From DASPJR01 sp035628505 (GTDB taxonomy: Bacteria > Planctomycetota > SZUA-567 > H5-PLA8), in contig DASPJR010000183.1 of the NCBI GenBank assembly GCA_035628505.1, positions 1 through 35,052 of the forward strand: a stretch of DNA of 35,052 nt, in the 5' to 3' direction. Positions 7,712 to 16,685 of this stretch are shown here, one piece after another (positions within the stretch are counted from its first letter, which is position 1; the number at the start of each line of letters is the position of its first letter). The notes under the pieces were generated by a model. That model searched no databases and was not told where the DNA came from. It saw nothing but the letters and a program-made list of their open reading frames with translations. The position numbers were made by a program, and so were the translations under genes.

Positions 7712-9151
7712 TTAGGCGAACACGTCGCGCACGGCCTGGCCTTTGCCGTCTTCAGTCGCGTAGAACGGGCGGTGCTCGATGTCATACGCCGTCTTCGGGC
7801 TCACGCCCATCGCGGTGAAAATCGTCGCGTGCAGGTCGCTGATGCTCACGGGATTTTTAATCGCCACCAGCGGCCGCTCGTCAGCGGTCGCGCCGTAAAC
7901 GAAGCCTTTCTTCATACCGCCGCCGAACATCACGACGCTGGTGCCGCCAGTGAAATGGCGATGCAGGCCGTAATGCTTGGGATCTTCGAGCGTGTCGGAT
8001 TTGACGGTCGCCTGGTCCTTGGCGGTTGATCCCGGGATGCCTTCGATCATCGCGTCACGGCTGAATTCGCTGGCGATAATCACGAGCGTGCGGTTGAGCA
8101 GCCCGCGGCTTTCCAAGTCCAGGATCAGCTTCGCGATAGGCGCGTCGATCTCTTTATGCATGCGCGCGACCGTGTCGTGGCCGCTCTGATGCGTGTCCCA
8201 ATGCAGGAACGGTACGTACTCCGTGGTGACTTCCACAAACCGCGCGCCGTTTTCTACCAGCCGGCGGGCGAGCAGACAGCCGCGGCCGAAGCGGCTGACG
8301 TCGTATGCGGCGTAGCTCTCTTTGGGTTCAAGCGAAATATCGAAGGCTTCGCGCTCTTTGGCGCTCAGCAATCGGTGCGCGTTATCCATCGCGCGCAGCA
8401 TCGATTCCTGCTGGTGATCGCTCAGAAACTCGCGGTTCGGATTTTTGTCGATCAGTTTCTTATAGAGCGCGTGCCGGTTCTCGAAGCGTCCGGGCTCCAT
8501 GCCCTTCGGTGGGCGAACAGCAAGCGCGGCTTCCTCGGGCACGGGCAGATTCATCGGCCCAAATTCATTGCCGAAGAATCCCGCCGTTGTGAACGCCTTC
8601 AGTTCTTCACTCTCGCCGACGCCTTCCAGGCGCTGATTGATATTGATGAACGCGGGCATCACCGGATTGCGCGGACCCAGCACCTTCGCCAGCCACGCGC
8701 CGATATGCGGCGCGGCGACCGTCTGCGGCGGAACATACCCGGTGTGCCAGTGGTATTGATGCCGCGAATGCAGAATGCTCCCAAGGTCCGGCTGAACGGC
8801 CGAGCGGATCAGCGTCGCGCGATCCATCACCTTGGCAATGCTGTCGAGACCTTTGCAGATCTTGATGTTGTCGACGGCCGTGTCGATCGCCGGAAAGGTG
8901 CTCAGCATCTTCGAGACGGGTACGCCCTTTTCGAAAGGCTGGTAGCGCTTGGGATCGAACGTCTCAGGCGCAGCCATTCCGCCGGCCATCCAGATGAGAA
9001 TGCAGGCATCGGCGGTCGGCTTGGGATGAATGACTTTTTCGTCTGCGTGCGCGCGCGGCGCGCCGGACATCATCGCGGCGAGCGCTGCGGCGGACAGTTT
9101 CTTGAGAAAATCGCGGCGCGGCTGTTCGGGATCGATTTCGAGAGGTTTCAT
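7712..9151 (-). CDS. DUF1501 protein, Tat-exported (divergent)
   Basis: The 479-residue protein starts at ATG 9151 (GGAG six bases upstream); a GTG four codons earlier lies in that ribosome-binding site. The Tat signal is PRRDFLKKLSAAALAAMM. DUF1501 proteins are distantly alkaline-phosphatase/sulfatase-like exported proteins usually encoded beside planctomycete cytochromes. Family features include the N-terminal ILIWMAGGM, a His-rich stretch (HSRHQYHWHTGY), and the C-terminal ISDLHATIFTAMG. The usual GGEFGRTP segment reads here IASEFSRDAMIEG, so a normally conserved region has changed. It lies 14 bases after its cytochrome partner. Its catalytic activity is unproven. Confidence 0.88.
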   Translation of the reverse strand: MKPLEIDPEQPRRDFLKKLSAAALAAMMSGAPRAHADEKVIHPKPTADACILIWMAGGMAAPETFDPKRYQPFEKGVPVSKMLSTFPAIDTAVDNIKICKGLDSIAKVMDRATLIRSAVQPDLGSILHSRHQYHWHTGYVPPQTVAAPHIGAWLAKVLGPRNPVMPAFININQRLEGVGESEELKAFTTAGFFGNEFGPMNLPVPEEAALAVRPPKGMEPGRFENRHALYKKLIDKNPNREFLSDHQQESMLRAMDNAHRLLSAKEREAFDISLEPKESYAAYDVSRFGRGCLLARRLVENGARFVEVTTEYVPFLHWDTHQSGHDTVARMHKEIDAPIAKLILDLESRGLLNRTLVIIASEFSRDAMIEGIPGSTAKDQATVKSDTLEDPKHYGLHRHFTGGTSVVMFGGGMKKGFVYGATADERPLVAIKNPVSISDLHATIFTAMGVSPKTAYDIEHRPFYATEDGKGQAVRDVFA

Positions 9152-9165
9152 AGCGTTCTCCACTA

Positions 9166-11586
9166 TCAGCGAACCAATTGAAATTCGGGAAGCATCAAAA
9201 GCGCCCAGAGCAGATCCTGAACGCCCTGAACCGACGGTTTAGCGCCGAGAACGTCGCGCGCGAGCGCCAGTTCATCGCTCGTCGGCTGGCGCGAGAGCGC
9301 ATAGGCGTAGAGCCACTTCGCCAGCGAATCACTCGATTCCCAGTTGCGCTTCAGCAGCCGCTGCGCACCCTGCTCCAGGCGCGAGGTGAGAATCTGGCCG
9401 TTGTTCAGATCCATGGCTTCAAGCGTCGACAGATCGTTGGGGCGTGTCGAAACGATCTGCTCACGGTTTGGCCGGCCGAGCGTGCGCATCAGCAAATCGC
9501 TCTTCATCAGCGCCGCACGCGCCATCGGCTGATTGGAGAACGCCGCGCCGCCGAGCGCTGATTGCAGCGCCGGGTTCACGCCATTCCAGACGCCGCTGTT
9601 GGCCACGGGGATAGCCGGCTTCCATTCGGGCGGCTGCTTGAACTTTCCCTTTCCGTCCGGCGTGGCGCTTGTCCATTGCCAGCTCGCGTCAGTGATCAGC
9701 TTGCTTTCGCTGCCGTCGGCAAGCTTCAGCCGGGCCTCGAAAAAGAGACCCGCGGGATTCGGCGCCGTGCCGCCGTTCTTGGCGACGATCAGGATTTCGT
9801 TTGCACCCTGCTTGAGTCCATCCAGCATCACACCACTGGGCTCTTCCCAATTCTCGCCGGCGGCAATCTTTTTTCCGTTCACATAAAGAGTGAAGCTGTT
9901 GTCGCACGTGATCGCCGCACCGGCACGCTGCGGCGTCTGCGCCAGAGACAATTCCTTGCGCAGCGTGATTGTCTCGCCCGCTTCGTGCGGCTTGGCTGCG
10001 CCGTCTGACGACCAGATCCACTGCGCGCTGAGCGTCACGTCTTTCACCACTGCCGGGTCTACTTTGCCGCGCTTGACGGGAGCGTCGATTTTCGTGGGCG
10101 CCGTGCCGGTGATCTGCCAGATCGCATCGGTGAACTGCTCCGCCGTGAGCCGCCGAGCGCGCGGGCCGGCGTAAACGTAACCTTTGTCTTCCGCGTCTCC
10201 TTTAATGATTTCTGCATGCGACTGGTACGCCTCGGAGAGGCAGATGAGCTCCAGCGTTTTCTTCAGATCGTACTTGTTGTCTGCCAGGTGAACGGCGAGA
10301 AAATCGAGCAGGTCCGCGTTCCACGGCTCAGACTGCATCGCATCAACCGGGTGCACGATCCCCCGCCCCATCAGGCGGTGCCACAGCCGGTTTACGATCG
10401 TGCGCGTCGTCCGGCCGTTTTCCGGATGCGTCATCAGGGTAGCGAGCTGCTTCAAGCGTTCGTTAGGCGGTTTCGAACCGTCGATCTTGCCGAGCTCCGG
10501 AAAAATCCAGCCCGCGACCGCCTGCTTGCCGGTGGGCTTGTCGCAGCGGTGAATTTCAATCGGCGCCGGCGAATAAACGGCAGCGAGGCCATACGCGTCA
10601 TCGAGTTTCCAGCGGTCGATGAAGCTGTCGTGGCAGGAGGCGCACTTGAGATTGATGCCCAGGAACGTCTGCCCGACACTCTGCGCAAACTGCACCGGAA
10701 CCTCTTGCCCGGCACTGACCGTTCCACGCCACTTGATGCCGCGTGCGAACCCTTCGCTCTCCGCATTCGGCGCGATGAGCTCGCGCACAAACTGGTCGTA
10801 CGGCTTGTTATCAACCAGCGAACGGTACAGCCAGTCGCTGATCTGCTTTCGCCCCCCATCGATGTAGCCCGTTCCGGCGTAGTCGTTGCGCAGCAGATCG
10901 TTCCAGAAGGTCAGCCAGTGCTCGGCGTAATCGACATTGTCCGCAAGCAGCTCGCGTACGAGGCGCGCACGCTTGTCGGGCGCTTTGTCCGCCAGAAATT
11001 TTTCGAGCGTCTCGGGCTCAGGCAGCAACCCAATCAAATCCAGATAAATGCGCCGCAGGAAAACGGTATCACTGACCGGCTGCGGGCGCGGCAGTTTCTG
11101 CTTTGCAAGATAACTGTCGAGAATGCGGTCGATGGGATTCTGGCGACCGTCTGTCGCTGGCGGAAGCTCCGGACGCCGCGGCTTCAGCGGCGGCTCATAA
11201 GCCGGCTTTTTGAATGCAAAACCGTCAGCCCACGGCGCGCCCGCGTCGATCCACTTTTTGAGCTTCGCGAGCTGCTCGGGCGTAACTTTGCTCCGGCCCT
11301 TGCCCGGCGGCGGCATGCGTTCTTCATCATCGGTGGACGTGACCAGCTTGATCAGCTTGCTTTCGGCGCTCTTTCCCGGAACGATCGTCGCTCCGTTCTC
11401 GCCTCCTTTAATAAGATCCGTCCGCGAGTTCATCGAGAACCCGCCCTTCTTCTTGTCGCCCGTGTGGCACTCGGAGCAGTGCTCGCGGATGATCGGCACG
11501 ATGTCGTGCGCGAAGTCGATGTCCGCAGCGCCGGCGCCGAACGCCAGCAGGCTGAGCGGGACAATGAATACAGCTTGTGTGCGCAT
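9166..11586 (-). CDS. Planctomycete-type cytochrome c, DUF1549/DUF1553, with jelly-roll insert
   Basis: The 806-residue protein has a Sec signal (residues 1-20). An N-terminal PSCyt1 haem domain carries CSECH (37-41) and a distal MPPP, then DUF1549 with a second CxxCH (CASCH, about 315-319), then DUF1553 (TRTIVNRLWHRLMGRGIV). Between about residues 520 and 640 a beta-rich module is inserted, with WIWSSDG, a CDNSFTLYVNGKKIA strand pair and LKQGANEILIVAKNGG. This resembles the carbohydrate-binding jelly roll found at the N terminus of bacterial alpha-L-rhamnosidases. The ATG at 11586 has AGGAG five bases upstream. It lies 14 bases after the DUF1501 gene and before a second one. Function is presumably periplasmic electron transfer or substrate oxidation. 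Confidence 0.9.
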   Translation of the reverse strand: MRTQAVFIVPLSLLAFGAGAADIDFAHDIVPIIREHCSECHTGDKKKGGFSMNSRTDLIKGGENGATIVPGKSAESKLIKLVTSTDDEERMPPPGKGRSKVTPEQLAKLKKWIDAGAPWADGFAFKKPAYEPPLKPRRPELPPATDGRQNPIDRILDSYLAKQKLPRPQPVSDTVFLRRIYLDLIGLLPEPETLEKFLADKAPDKRARLVRELLADNVDYAEHWLTFWNDLLRNDYAGTGYIDGGRKQISDWLYRSLVDNKPYDQFVRELIAPNAESEGFARGIKWRGTVSAGQEVPVQFAQSVGQTFLGINLKCASCHDSFIDRWKLDDAYGLAAVYSPAPIEIHRCDKPTGKQAVAGWIFPELGKIDGSKPPNERLKQLATLMTHPENGRTTRTIVNRLWHRLMGRGIVHPVDAMQSEPWNADLLDFLAVHLADNKYDLKKTLELICLSEAYQSHAEIIKGDAEDKGYVYAGPRARRLTAEQFTDAIWQITGTAPTKIDAPVKRGKVDPAVVKDVTLSAQWIWSSDGAAKPHEAGETITLRKELSLAQTPQRAGAAITCDNSFTLYVNGKKIAAGENWEEPSGVMLDGLKQGANEILIVAKNGGTAPNPAGLFFEARLKLADGSESKLITDASWQWTSATPDGKGKFKQPPEWKPAIPVANSGVWNGVNPALQSALGGAAFSNQPMARAALMKSDLLMRTLGRPNREQIVSTRPNDLSTLEAMDLNNGQILTSRLEQGAQRLLKRNWESSDSLAKWLYAYALSRQPTSDELALARDVLGAKPSVQGVQDLLWALLMLPEFQLVR

Positions 11587-11600
11587 CGCTGCTCCTGAGA

Positions 11601-13037
11601 TCACGCCAGAATACCCTTCACAACTTTGCACTCTTCGACGCCGGTCAAGCGCGCGTCGAGCCCCTGGAATTTCACGTTAAAGCGTTCATGTTCGATGCCG
11701 CAGAGATGCAGCATCGTCGCGTGCAGGTCATGCATTGTCACGACGTTTTCTATTGAGCGGTACCCGAGCTCGTCCGTCGCGCCATACGTAATGCCCGGCT
11801 TGATGCCCGCGCCGGCCAGCCAGATGCTGAAGGCATTGATGTGATGGTCGCGGCCGGTGCCCTGCCCCATTGGTGTGCGCCCGAACTCGCCGCCCCAGAG
11901 TATCAGCGTATCGTTGAGCATACCGCGCTGCTTGAGATCTTTGACAAGCGCTGCGCAGGCCTGATCGGTTTCTTTCGCAACGATCGGCATGTTCTTCTGA
12001 ATGTCGCCGTGATGATCCCAGCCGCGGTGGTAAAGCTGGATGAAGCGCACACCGCGCTCGGCCAGTCGCCGCGCAAGCAGGCAGTTCGATGCGAACGAGC
12101 CGTCGCCGGGCTCTTTCAAACCGTACAGCTCCAGCATTTCTTTCGGCTCTTTGCTGAAGTCCGTGAGTTCCGGGACGCTCGACTGCATGCGGAAGGCCAT
12201 TTCATATTGAGCAATGCGCGTCTGCAGCTCAGGATCGATGCGCTCGGCCGCAGCCATTCCATTCAGGCGATTGATTTCCTCGACGACCAGCCGCTGCGTG
12301 CTCTGGCACACGCCATCGGGATTTCCGATATAGTGCACCGCTTCGCCGCGCGACTGAAAGGTGACGCCCTGGAAACGGCTGGGCAGAAATCCCGCCGACC
12401 ACTGCCGCGCCGACACGGGCTGCGCCCCGCCTCCCTTGGTTCGTGAATGAAGCACGATAAAGCCGGGAAGATTTTCAGTCTCGGCGCCAAGACCGTAGAG
12501 CAGCCACGAACCCATGCTGGGCCGGCCTTTCAGGATCGAGCCGCTGTTCATGAACGCCTGCGCCGGATCGTGATTGATCTGCTCGGTCACCATCGAGCGC
12601 ACGATACAGATGTCGTCCGCGATCGTCGCCGTGTGCGGAAAAAGCGCGGAGATTTCCTGGCCGCTCTTGCCGTGCTTGGCGAATTCGGTGAATGGCCCGC
12701 GTGCGATCAATTTTGTATTCTGCAGCTGAGCCAGTTGCTGGCCTTTCGTGAGTGAATCCGGAAACGGCTGGCCGTGCAGTTTTTTCAGCTCCGGCTTGTT
12801 ATCAAAGCTTTCAACCTGGGATGGACCGCCGGCCATGCAGAGATGAATGATGCGCTTGGCTTTCATCGGCAGATGCGGCGGACTGATCACGCCGCGCCAG
12901 CGATCCTGCGCCACGGGTTTTTCGTCCGCGCGCGAAGACGCGCCCATCATTCCCGCCAGAGCAACGCCGCCGAGGCCATACGCGCTTCGGTATAGAAAGC
13001 TCCGCCGGCTCAGTTCGTTGTGGTCGACTTCACGCAT
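11601..13037 (-). CDS. DUF1501 protein, Tat-exported
   Basis: The protein has 478 residues from the ATG at 13037 (GAGGA six bases upstream). The N terminus shows a Tat signal, SRRSFLYRSAYGLGGVALAG. Typical DUF1501 blocks follow: HLCMAGGPSQVESFDNKP, GSWLLYGLG, RFIQLYHRGWDHH, the LILWGGEFGRTP signature with metal-binding-type residues, the DHHINAFSIWLAG block, and MHDLHATMLHLCGI. It is the conserved version, unlike the paralogue at 7712. It is translated from the same strand as the cytochrome upstream (13200-16355), from which a 162-base gap with two REP-like elements separates it. Role in the periplasm is unproven. Confidence 0.92.
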   Translation of the reverse strand: MREVDHNELSRRSFLYRSAYGLGGVALAGMMGASSRADEKPVAQDRWRGVISPPHLPMKAKRIIHLCMAGGPSQVESFDNKPELKKLHGQPFPDSLTKGQQLAQLQNTKLIARGPFTEFAKHGKSGQEISALFPHTATIADDICIVRSMVTEQINHDPAQAFMNSGSILKGRPSMGSWLLYGLGAETENLPGFIVLHSRTKGGGAQPVSARQWSAGFLPSRFQGVTFQSRGEAVHYIGNPDGVCQSTQRLVVEEINRLNGMAAAERIDPELQTRIAQYEMAFRMQSSVPELTDFSKEPKEMLELYGLKEPGDGSFASNCLLARRLAERGVRFIQLYHRGWDHHGDIQKNMPIVAKETDQACAALVKDLKQRGMLNDTLILWGGEFGRTPMGQGTGRDHHINAFSIWLAGAGIKPGITYGATDELGYRSIENVVTMHDLHATMLHLCGIEHERFNVKFQGLDARLTGVEECKVVKGILA

Positions 13038-13055
13038 GCTCTTCCTCGTTTCGCC

Positions 13056-13103
13056 GGGTGGGCCGGACGAAAGTCCGGGTGCCGAAGGCACATCCAACCC
13101 TGC
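13056..13103 (-). repeat. REP-like structured element, copy A
   Basis: CCGGAC (13063-68) and GTCCGG (13073-78) form a stem capped by a GAAA tetraloop. GTGCC (79-83) and GGCAC (87-91) form a second stem with a GAA loop, and GGGT (56-59) can close against ACCC (97-100). It lies a few bases before the Shine-Dalgarno of the DUF1501 gene at 13037 and is inverted relative to copy B. Confidence 0.75.
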
Positions 13104-13139
13104 TTGTACGTTCTCTGTCGTTCGCCCTGCAATCTCCAA

Positions 13140-13189
13140 GGAGGGTTGAGTGTCGCTGCGCGACCCGGACTCCGTCCGGGCCACCCTCC
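13140..13189 (-). repeat. REP-like structured element, copy B
   Basis: CCCGGAC (13064+100 frame, i.e. 13164-13170) pairs with GTCCGGG (13174-13180); GTCGC (13152-56) pairs with GCGAC (13160-64); the outer arms GGAGGGT (13140-46) and ACCCTCC (13183-89) pair perfectly, giving a cloverleaf-like three-way junction. It starts 10 bases after the stop of the 1051-residue cytochrome gene. Confidence 0.8.
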
Positions 13190-13199
13190 ACCAACGCCA

Positions 13200-16100
13200 T
13201 CAGTAGCGCGTGATCGTCTCGTGCAGATTCAAGATCACGCGACACACGCTCGTCCACACGGCCAGTTCCACGTCGTCCACATTCGCCGGCGGCTGCGCCA
13301 GCCCGATCTTCTTCAGTTTCGCGGCATCATCCGTGCGCGCTTTGTATTCAGCGCGCACTTTTTCGATGAATGTTTTCAGGCTCGCCTTTTCGTTGTCTTT
13401 GATCGAACGCGACAGCGCCGTGCGGAACGCCAGTTCGAGACGCGCATCCTCGGCACTGGCGGAGGTGATCAGTCGTCCCGCCCAGGCGCGTGCGGCTTCG
13501 ACGAACGTGGGATCGTTCAGCAGCGTGAGCGCCTGCTGCGGGCTGTTGGCATTGGTGCGGATGGCGATGCAGTCTTCGCGGCTGGGTGCGTCGAAATTCG
13601 CGAGCATCGGATGCAGAAACGTGCGCTGCCAGTGCATGTACACGCCGCGGCGGTACTGTCGATCGTCGACGTCCGCCTTGTATTTGCGGTCGGGGAATTG
13701 CAGCCCGTCATAATAATCGGGCGGCTGATACGGGAACGCCGGTGGGCCGCCCATCTCCAGGTTGATCAGCCCGGCGATCGCCAGCGCGTTATCGCGCACG
13801 ATTTCGGCTTCAAGCCGGCGCGGGTTCTGGCTGGCGAGCAGACGGTTGGACGGGTCGCTGTCTTTCAGTTCCGGACGAAGGCCGCTGACCTGGCGATAGG
13901 TGTGACTCATAACCAGCAGCTTCACCATTTTCTTCATGTCCCAACCGCCATCGCGGAATTCCAGAGCGAGGTAGTCGAGCAGCTCCGGATGCGAAGGCGG
14001 CTCGCCCTGCGCGCCTACATCGTCAACTTGCGCGCTGAGGCCCGTTCCGAAGAACTGCTTCCACAGGCGATTCATCACGACGCGCGGCGTGAGCGGGTTT
14101 TCCTTGCTGCAGAGCCACGCCGCCAGATCGAGCCGCGTGCGCTCGGCACTGGCCGGTAGATTGAGTTTGGGCAGAAAATGGGGCGTGTCCGGCTGGCAGA
14201 GTTCGCCATTTTCGTCCTGCCAGTTGCCGCGTGGCAGAACGCGGATCGTCAGCGGCTTATCCGTGCGTTGCGTGACCATCACAGGCGTCGTGCCACCCTG
14301 CAGCGGAATCTTTTCGGAATCGATGGCTTTGAGCTTCGCATACGCTTCGGCATTGGCGGCCGTTGAGCGCAGCCAGGCCACGCGCGCCAAAGAATCTTCC
14401 TGCAGGCGCTGCGCCAGGTCGGCTCGCGGCGCAACCGTGTGCAGGTCTTCGGGCGCAATCGGCGAGACGCTCACGCGCACGCACGCGATTGACGTGTTAT
14501 TGAATTTCACGCGCACGGATTCGCCGAGCGCGAGCGCGGCGGGCGGATCGATGAAATACACAGCCGTGTGCGGCTTGGTGACATCCTTCGCCAGCGTCTT
14601 CCAGGAGCTCTGCACGCCAAAAATCTCGAAGCCGTTCGAGTACCGCGGAATGTAGCGGTCAGCGACGGCAAAGCGCGCGGCGAGTTTCTGCAGCTTCTTG
14701 TCCGCGCGTTCGACGTAGAACTCCGGGTTCACGGTGGCCGTTTCGCCGGCAATGAGAATGCGCTTGTCATGCGAATCGTCGGGCAGAAGCTCGACGCGAA
14801 TCGCCGCCACGGCTCCGCCGCTCGGCTGCAGTTCAAGTTCCAGCGTCTTGGCGTTTTTGCCAATGCGCGTCACGCGGCCGTCATCGTGAACTGTTGCGAT
14901 CTCAGGTTCGGGCTTCGGCGCTGGCGGTTCAGCTTCGGGCTCTGCAGCAGGCGCAGGCTCCTTAGCACCCTTCTCGTCTTTCGAGTCGTTGTCGTTTTTC
15001 TTTGCGGGAGCCGGCTTCGGAGCGGGCGGCGGCGGCGGTTTCACGAGCGCCGGCTTTGGCGTCTCCCAGCCGCTTGCGTTTTTCTTCAGGAATTCGCTCT
15101 GCGCTTTGCGCCACGCGTCGAACTTTCCAGCGTCCCCAGCGGCCGCCGCAATTTCTTTCGCGCGTGCGTCGATTTTTTCCAGGCGTCGCTTGAGCGCGGC
15201 ACTCTCAACAACAATCTCCGGCGGAAACGGATGCTCATTGCTCCAGCCTTTGAGATCCGGGTTTGGCGTATAGCCATAATCCTGGTAGACGCCCCACTGC
15301 TTCACGTCGGCGAAGAACGCGGCCAGCGAATAAAAATCCTTCTGCGAGATCGGATCGAACTTGTGATCGTGACATTCGGCGCAGCCAAACGTCGAACCGA
15401 GCCACGTCATCGCAACCGTGCGCACGCGGTCGGCGCTGTGCTTGGCGAGGTACTCCTTCGGCTGCGCGCCGCCCTCGCGCGTCATCATGTTCAAGCGGTT
15501 GAAACACGTCGCCGTGAGCTGCTCCGCCCCGGCATTGGGCAGCATGTCGCCCGCAATCTGCTCGCGCGTGAAGACATCGAACGGCTTGTTCGCGTTGAAC
15601 GAATTGATCACGTAGTCGCGGTACGCCCACGCGTTCTGATTCTGGTCGCCGTGATAGCCGACCGTGTCCGCGTATCGCGCGACGTCCAGCCACTGCTGCG
15701 CCATGCGCTCGCCAAAGCGCGGAGAGGCCAGCAGACGGTCGACCAGTTTGTCGTACGCATCAGGCGAATTGTCTTTAGCGAACGTGTCCTGTTCTTCGAT
15801 CGTCGGCGGCAGGCCGGTGAGATCCAACGAGAGCCGGCGAATCAACGTCTGCTTATTCGCTTCCGGCGCAGGCTGAAGTTTCAGCGGCGTCAGGCGTGCC
15901 GCGATAAAATTGTCGATGGGATTGCGTACCATCGGCGCGTTTACTGCCGGAACGGCGGGCCGCTTGAGATCTTCGTACGCCCAGTGCTTGCCCCACGTGG
16001 CGCCTTCGTCGATCCAGCGGCGGATCAGTTCGATCTGCGCAGGCTTCAAGGTCTTGTGCGACTTGGGCGGCGGCATGATTTCTTCGGCATCCTTCGAGAG

Positions 16101-16355
16101 GATCCGCTTCATCACTTCGCTCTGCGCCGATTTGCCGGGAACGATCGCGACTTCGCCGGATTTGCCGGTGCCCGTCGCGCCCTCGCGGGTGTCCAGACGC
16201 AGTGCGGACTTTCGCGTGTGCTTGTCGGGACCGTGGCAACTGAAGCAGTTGTCGGAGAGGATCGGAAGAACTTCGCGTGTGAAGCTGACGGGCTCAGCCG
16301 CTACGAGGTTCAGACCGCCGAGTGCGAATAGCAGAACAGCCCAACGACCCCGCAT
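13200..16355 (-). CDS. Planctomycete-type cytochrome c, DUF1549/DUF1553, 1051 residues
   Basis: A Sec signal (about 1-20, ending LVAAEP) precedes a PSCyt1 haem domain with CFSCH at 37-41 and a distal MPPP near 96. DUF1549 follows, with a second CxxCH (CAECH, about 325-329). A Pro/Ala/Lys-rich linker (about 430-485) leads to a beta-rich, galactose-binding-like module (about 485-600), then DUF1553 (RVVMNRLWKQFFGTGL; QALTLLNDPTFVEAA). The architecture predicts a periplasmic dihaem protein with a carbohydrate-binding-like insert. Start: ATG at 16355; GTG at 16370 is an alternative, and neither has a clear Shine-Dalgarno. A 10-bp inverted repeat lies 54-84 bases upstream. Its product is read ahead of the DUF1501 protein at 11601. 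Confidence 0.92.
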   Translation of the reverse strand: MRGRWAVLLFALGGLNLVAAEPVSFTREVLPILSDNCFSCHGPDKHTRKSALRLDTREGATGTGKSGEVAIVPGKSAQSEVMKRILSKDAEEIMPPPKSHKTLKPAQIELIRRWIDEGATWGKHWAYEDLKRPAVPAVNAPMVRNPIDNFIAARLTPLKLQPAPEANKQTLIRRLSLDLTGLPPTIEEQDTFAKDNSPDAYDKLVDRLLASPRFGERMAQQWLDVARYADTVGYHGDQNQNAWAYRDYVINSFNANKPFDVFTREQIAGDMLPNAGAEQLTATCFNRLNMMTREGGAQPKEYLAKHSADRVRTVAMTWLGSTFGCAECHDHKFDPISQKDFYSLAAFFADVKQWGVYQDYGYTPNPDLKGWSNEHPFPPEIVVESAALKRRLEKIDARAKEIAAAAGDAGKFDAWRKAQSEFLKKNASGWETPKPALVKPPPPPAPKPAPAKKNDNDSKDEKGAKEPAPAAEPEAEPPAPKPEPEIATVHDDGRVTRIGKNAKTLELELQPSGGAVAAIRVELLPDDSHDKRILIAGETATVNPEFYVERADKKLQKLAARFAVADRYIPRYSNGFEIFGVQSSWKTLAKDVTKPHTAVYFIDPPAALALGESVRVKFNNTSIACVRVSVSPIAPEDLHTVAPRADLAQRLQEDSLARVAWLRSTAANAEAYAKLKAIDSEKIPLQGGTTPVMVTQRTDKPLTIRVLPRGNWQDENGELCQPDTPHFLPKLNLPASAERTRLDLAAWLCSKENPLTPRVVMNRLWKQFFGTGLSAQVDDVGAQGEPPSHPELLDYLALEFRDGGWDMKKMVKLLVMSHTYRQVSGLRPELKDSDPSNRLLASQNPRRLEAEIVRDNALAIAGLINLEMGGPPAFPYQPPDYYDGLQFPDRKYKADVDDRQYRRGVYMHWQRTFLHPMLANFDAPSREDCIAIRTNANSPQQALTLLNDPTFVEAARAWAGRLITSASAEDARLELAFRTALSRSIKDNEKASLKTFIEKVRAEYKARTDDAAKLKKIGLAQPPANVDDVELAVWTSVCRVILNLHETITRY

Positions 16356-16408
16356 CAGGAATGCCCCCACCGGTACAGACGACCAGACAAGCTCATCCTT
16401 TACATACC

Positions 16409-16439
16409 ACGATTTGTGTCATACAAAATCACAAATCGT
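16409..16439. promoter_or_regulatory. Candidate operator: 10-bp inverted repeat
   Basis: ACGATTTGTG (16409-16418) and CACAAATCGT (16430-16439) are perfect inverted arms with an 11-base spacer, so arm centres are 21 bases apart, two DNA turns. A further CACAAAT sits at 16440-16446. The site is 54 bases upstream of the start of the 1051-residue cytochrome gene, a position suited to a dimeric regulator. The regulator is unknown. Confidence 0.45.
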
Positions 16440-16462
16440 CACAAATTTTGGGAACGTATCAA

Positions 16463-16498
16463 CCGCCAAGAATGCCAAGGCGCCAAGAACGCCAAGGA
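16463..16498. repeat. CGCCAAG-type degenerate repeat, copy 1
   Basis: CGCCAAG-like units repeat at intervals of about 8-10 bases (CGCCAAGAATGCCAAGG, then CGCCAAGAACGCCAAGG). A near-identical copy occurs at 18103-18137. Both lie in intergenic gaps of the cytochrome cluster. It is not a CRISPR: units are too short and spacers absent. Confidence 0.7.
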
Positions 16499-16520
16499 AA
16501 ACTCAGAGAAGATTATTCAG

Positions 16521-16572
16521 AGGGTGGCCCAGCCCAACGGGCTGGGCGCCGAAGGCACAAGAAGCCCCACCT
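16521..16572 (+). repeat. REP-like structured element, copy C
   Basis: CCCAGCCC (16528-35) and GGGCTGGG (16539-46) form a perfect 8-bp stem with an AAC loop. The second stem (GCGCC/GGCAC, 16546-58, GAA loop) has one C-A mismatch. GGTGG (16523-27) can close on CCACC (16567-71). The orientation is opposite to copy D, which lies about 110 bases to the right. Copies C and D share the tail CAAGAAGCC. The 394-base gap 16356-16749 otherwise holds only the operator candidate and the CGCCAAG repeat. Confidence 0.78.
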
Positions 16573-16685
16573 GGGACGTGGCGGGCGTGATGGTTCAGCG
16601 ATTGTGAAGGGCGCTTAATCGTAAAAACATACTGCCGAGCATCTTTTGCAATCGCAACAGTTGAGCAACGGGGCACGCGCAAGCT

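Noticed and set aside
13104..13139. tRNA-like gene suggested by the cloverleaf shape of the REP-like elements
   Set aside because: No anticodon arm, T-loop or CCA end is present; the shape comes from two hairpins closed by an outer stem.
14568..16331. Plus-strand open frame of 587 codons opposite the large cytochrome gene
   Set aside because: It is fully antisense to a gene with clear haem motifs and domains. Its product is Arg/Val-rich without any motif, as expected from the opposite strand of high-GC coding DNA. Similar frames at 10216-11598, 16717-18024, 8156-9181 and 30031-31290 (minus) were rejected for the same reason.
16463..16498. Possible CRISPR array
   Set aside because: Units are 7-10 bases long with no unique spacers; there are no cas genes in the window.
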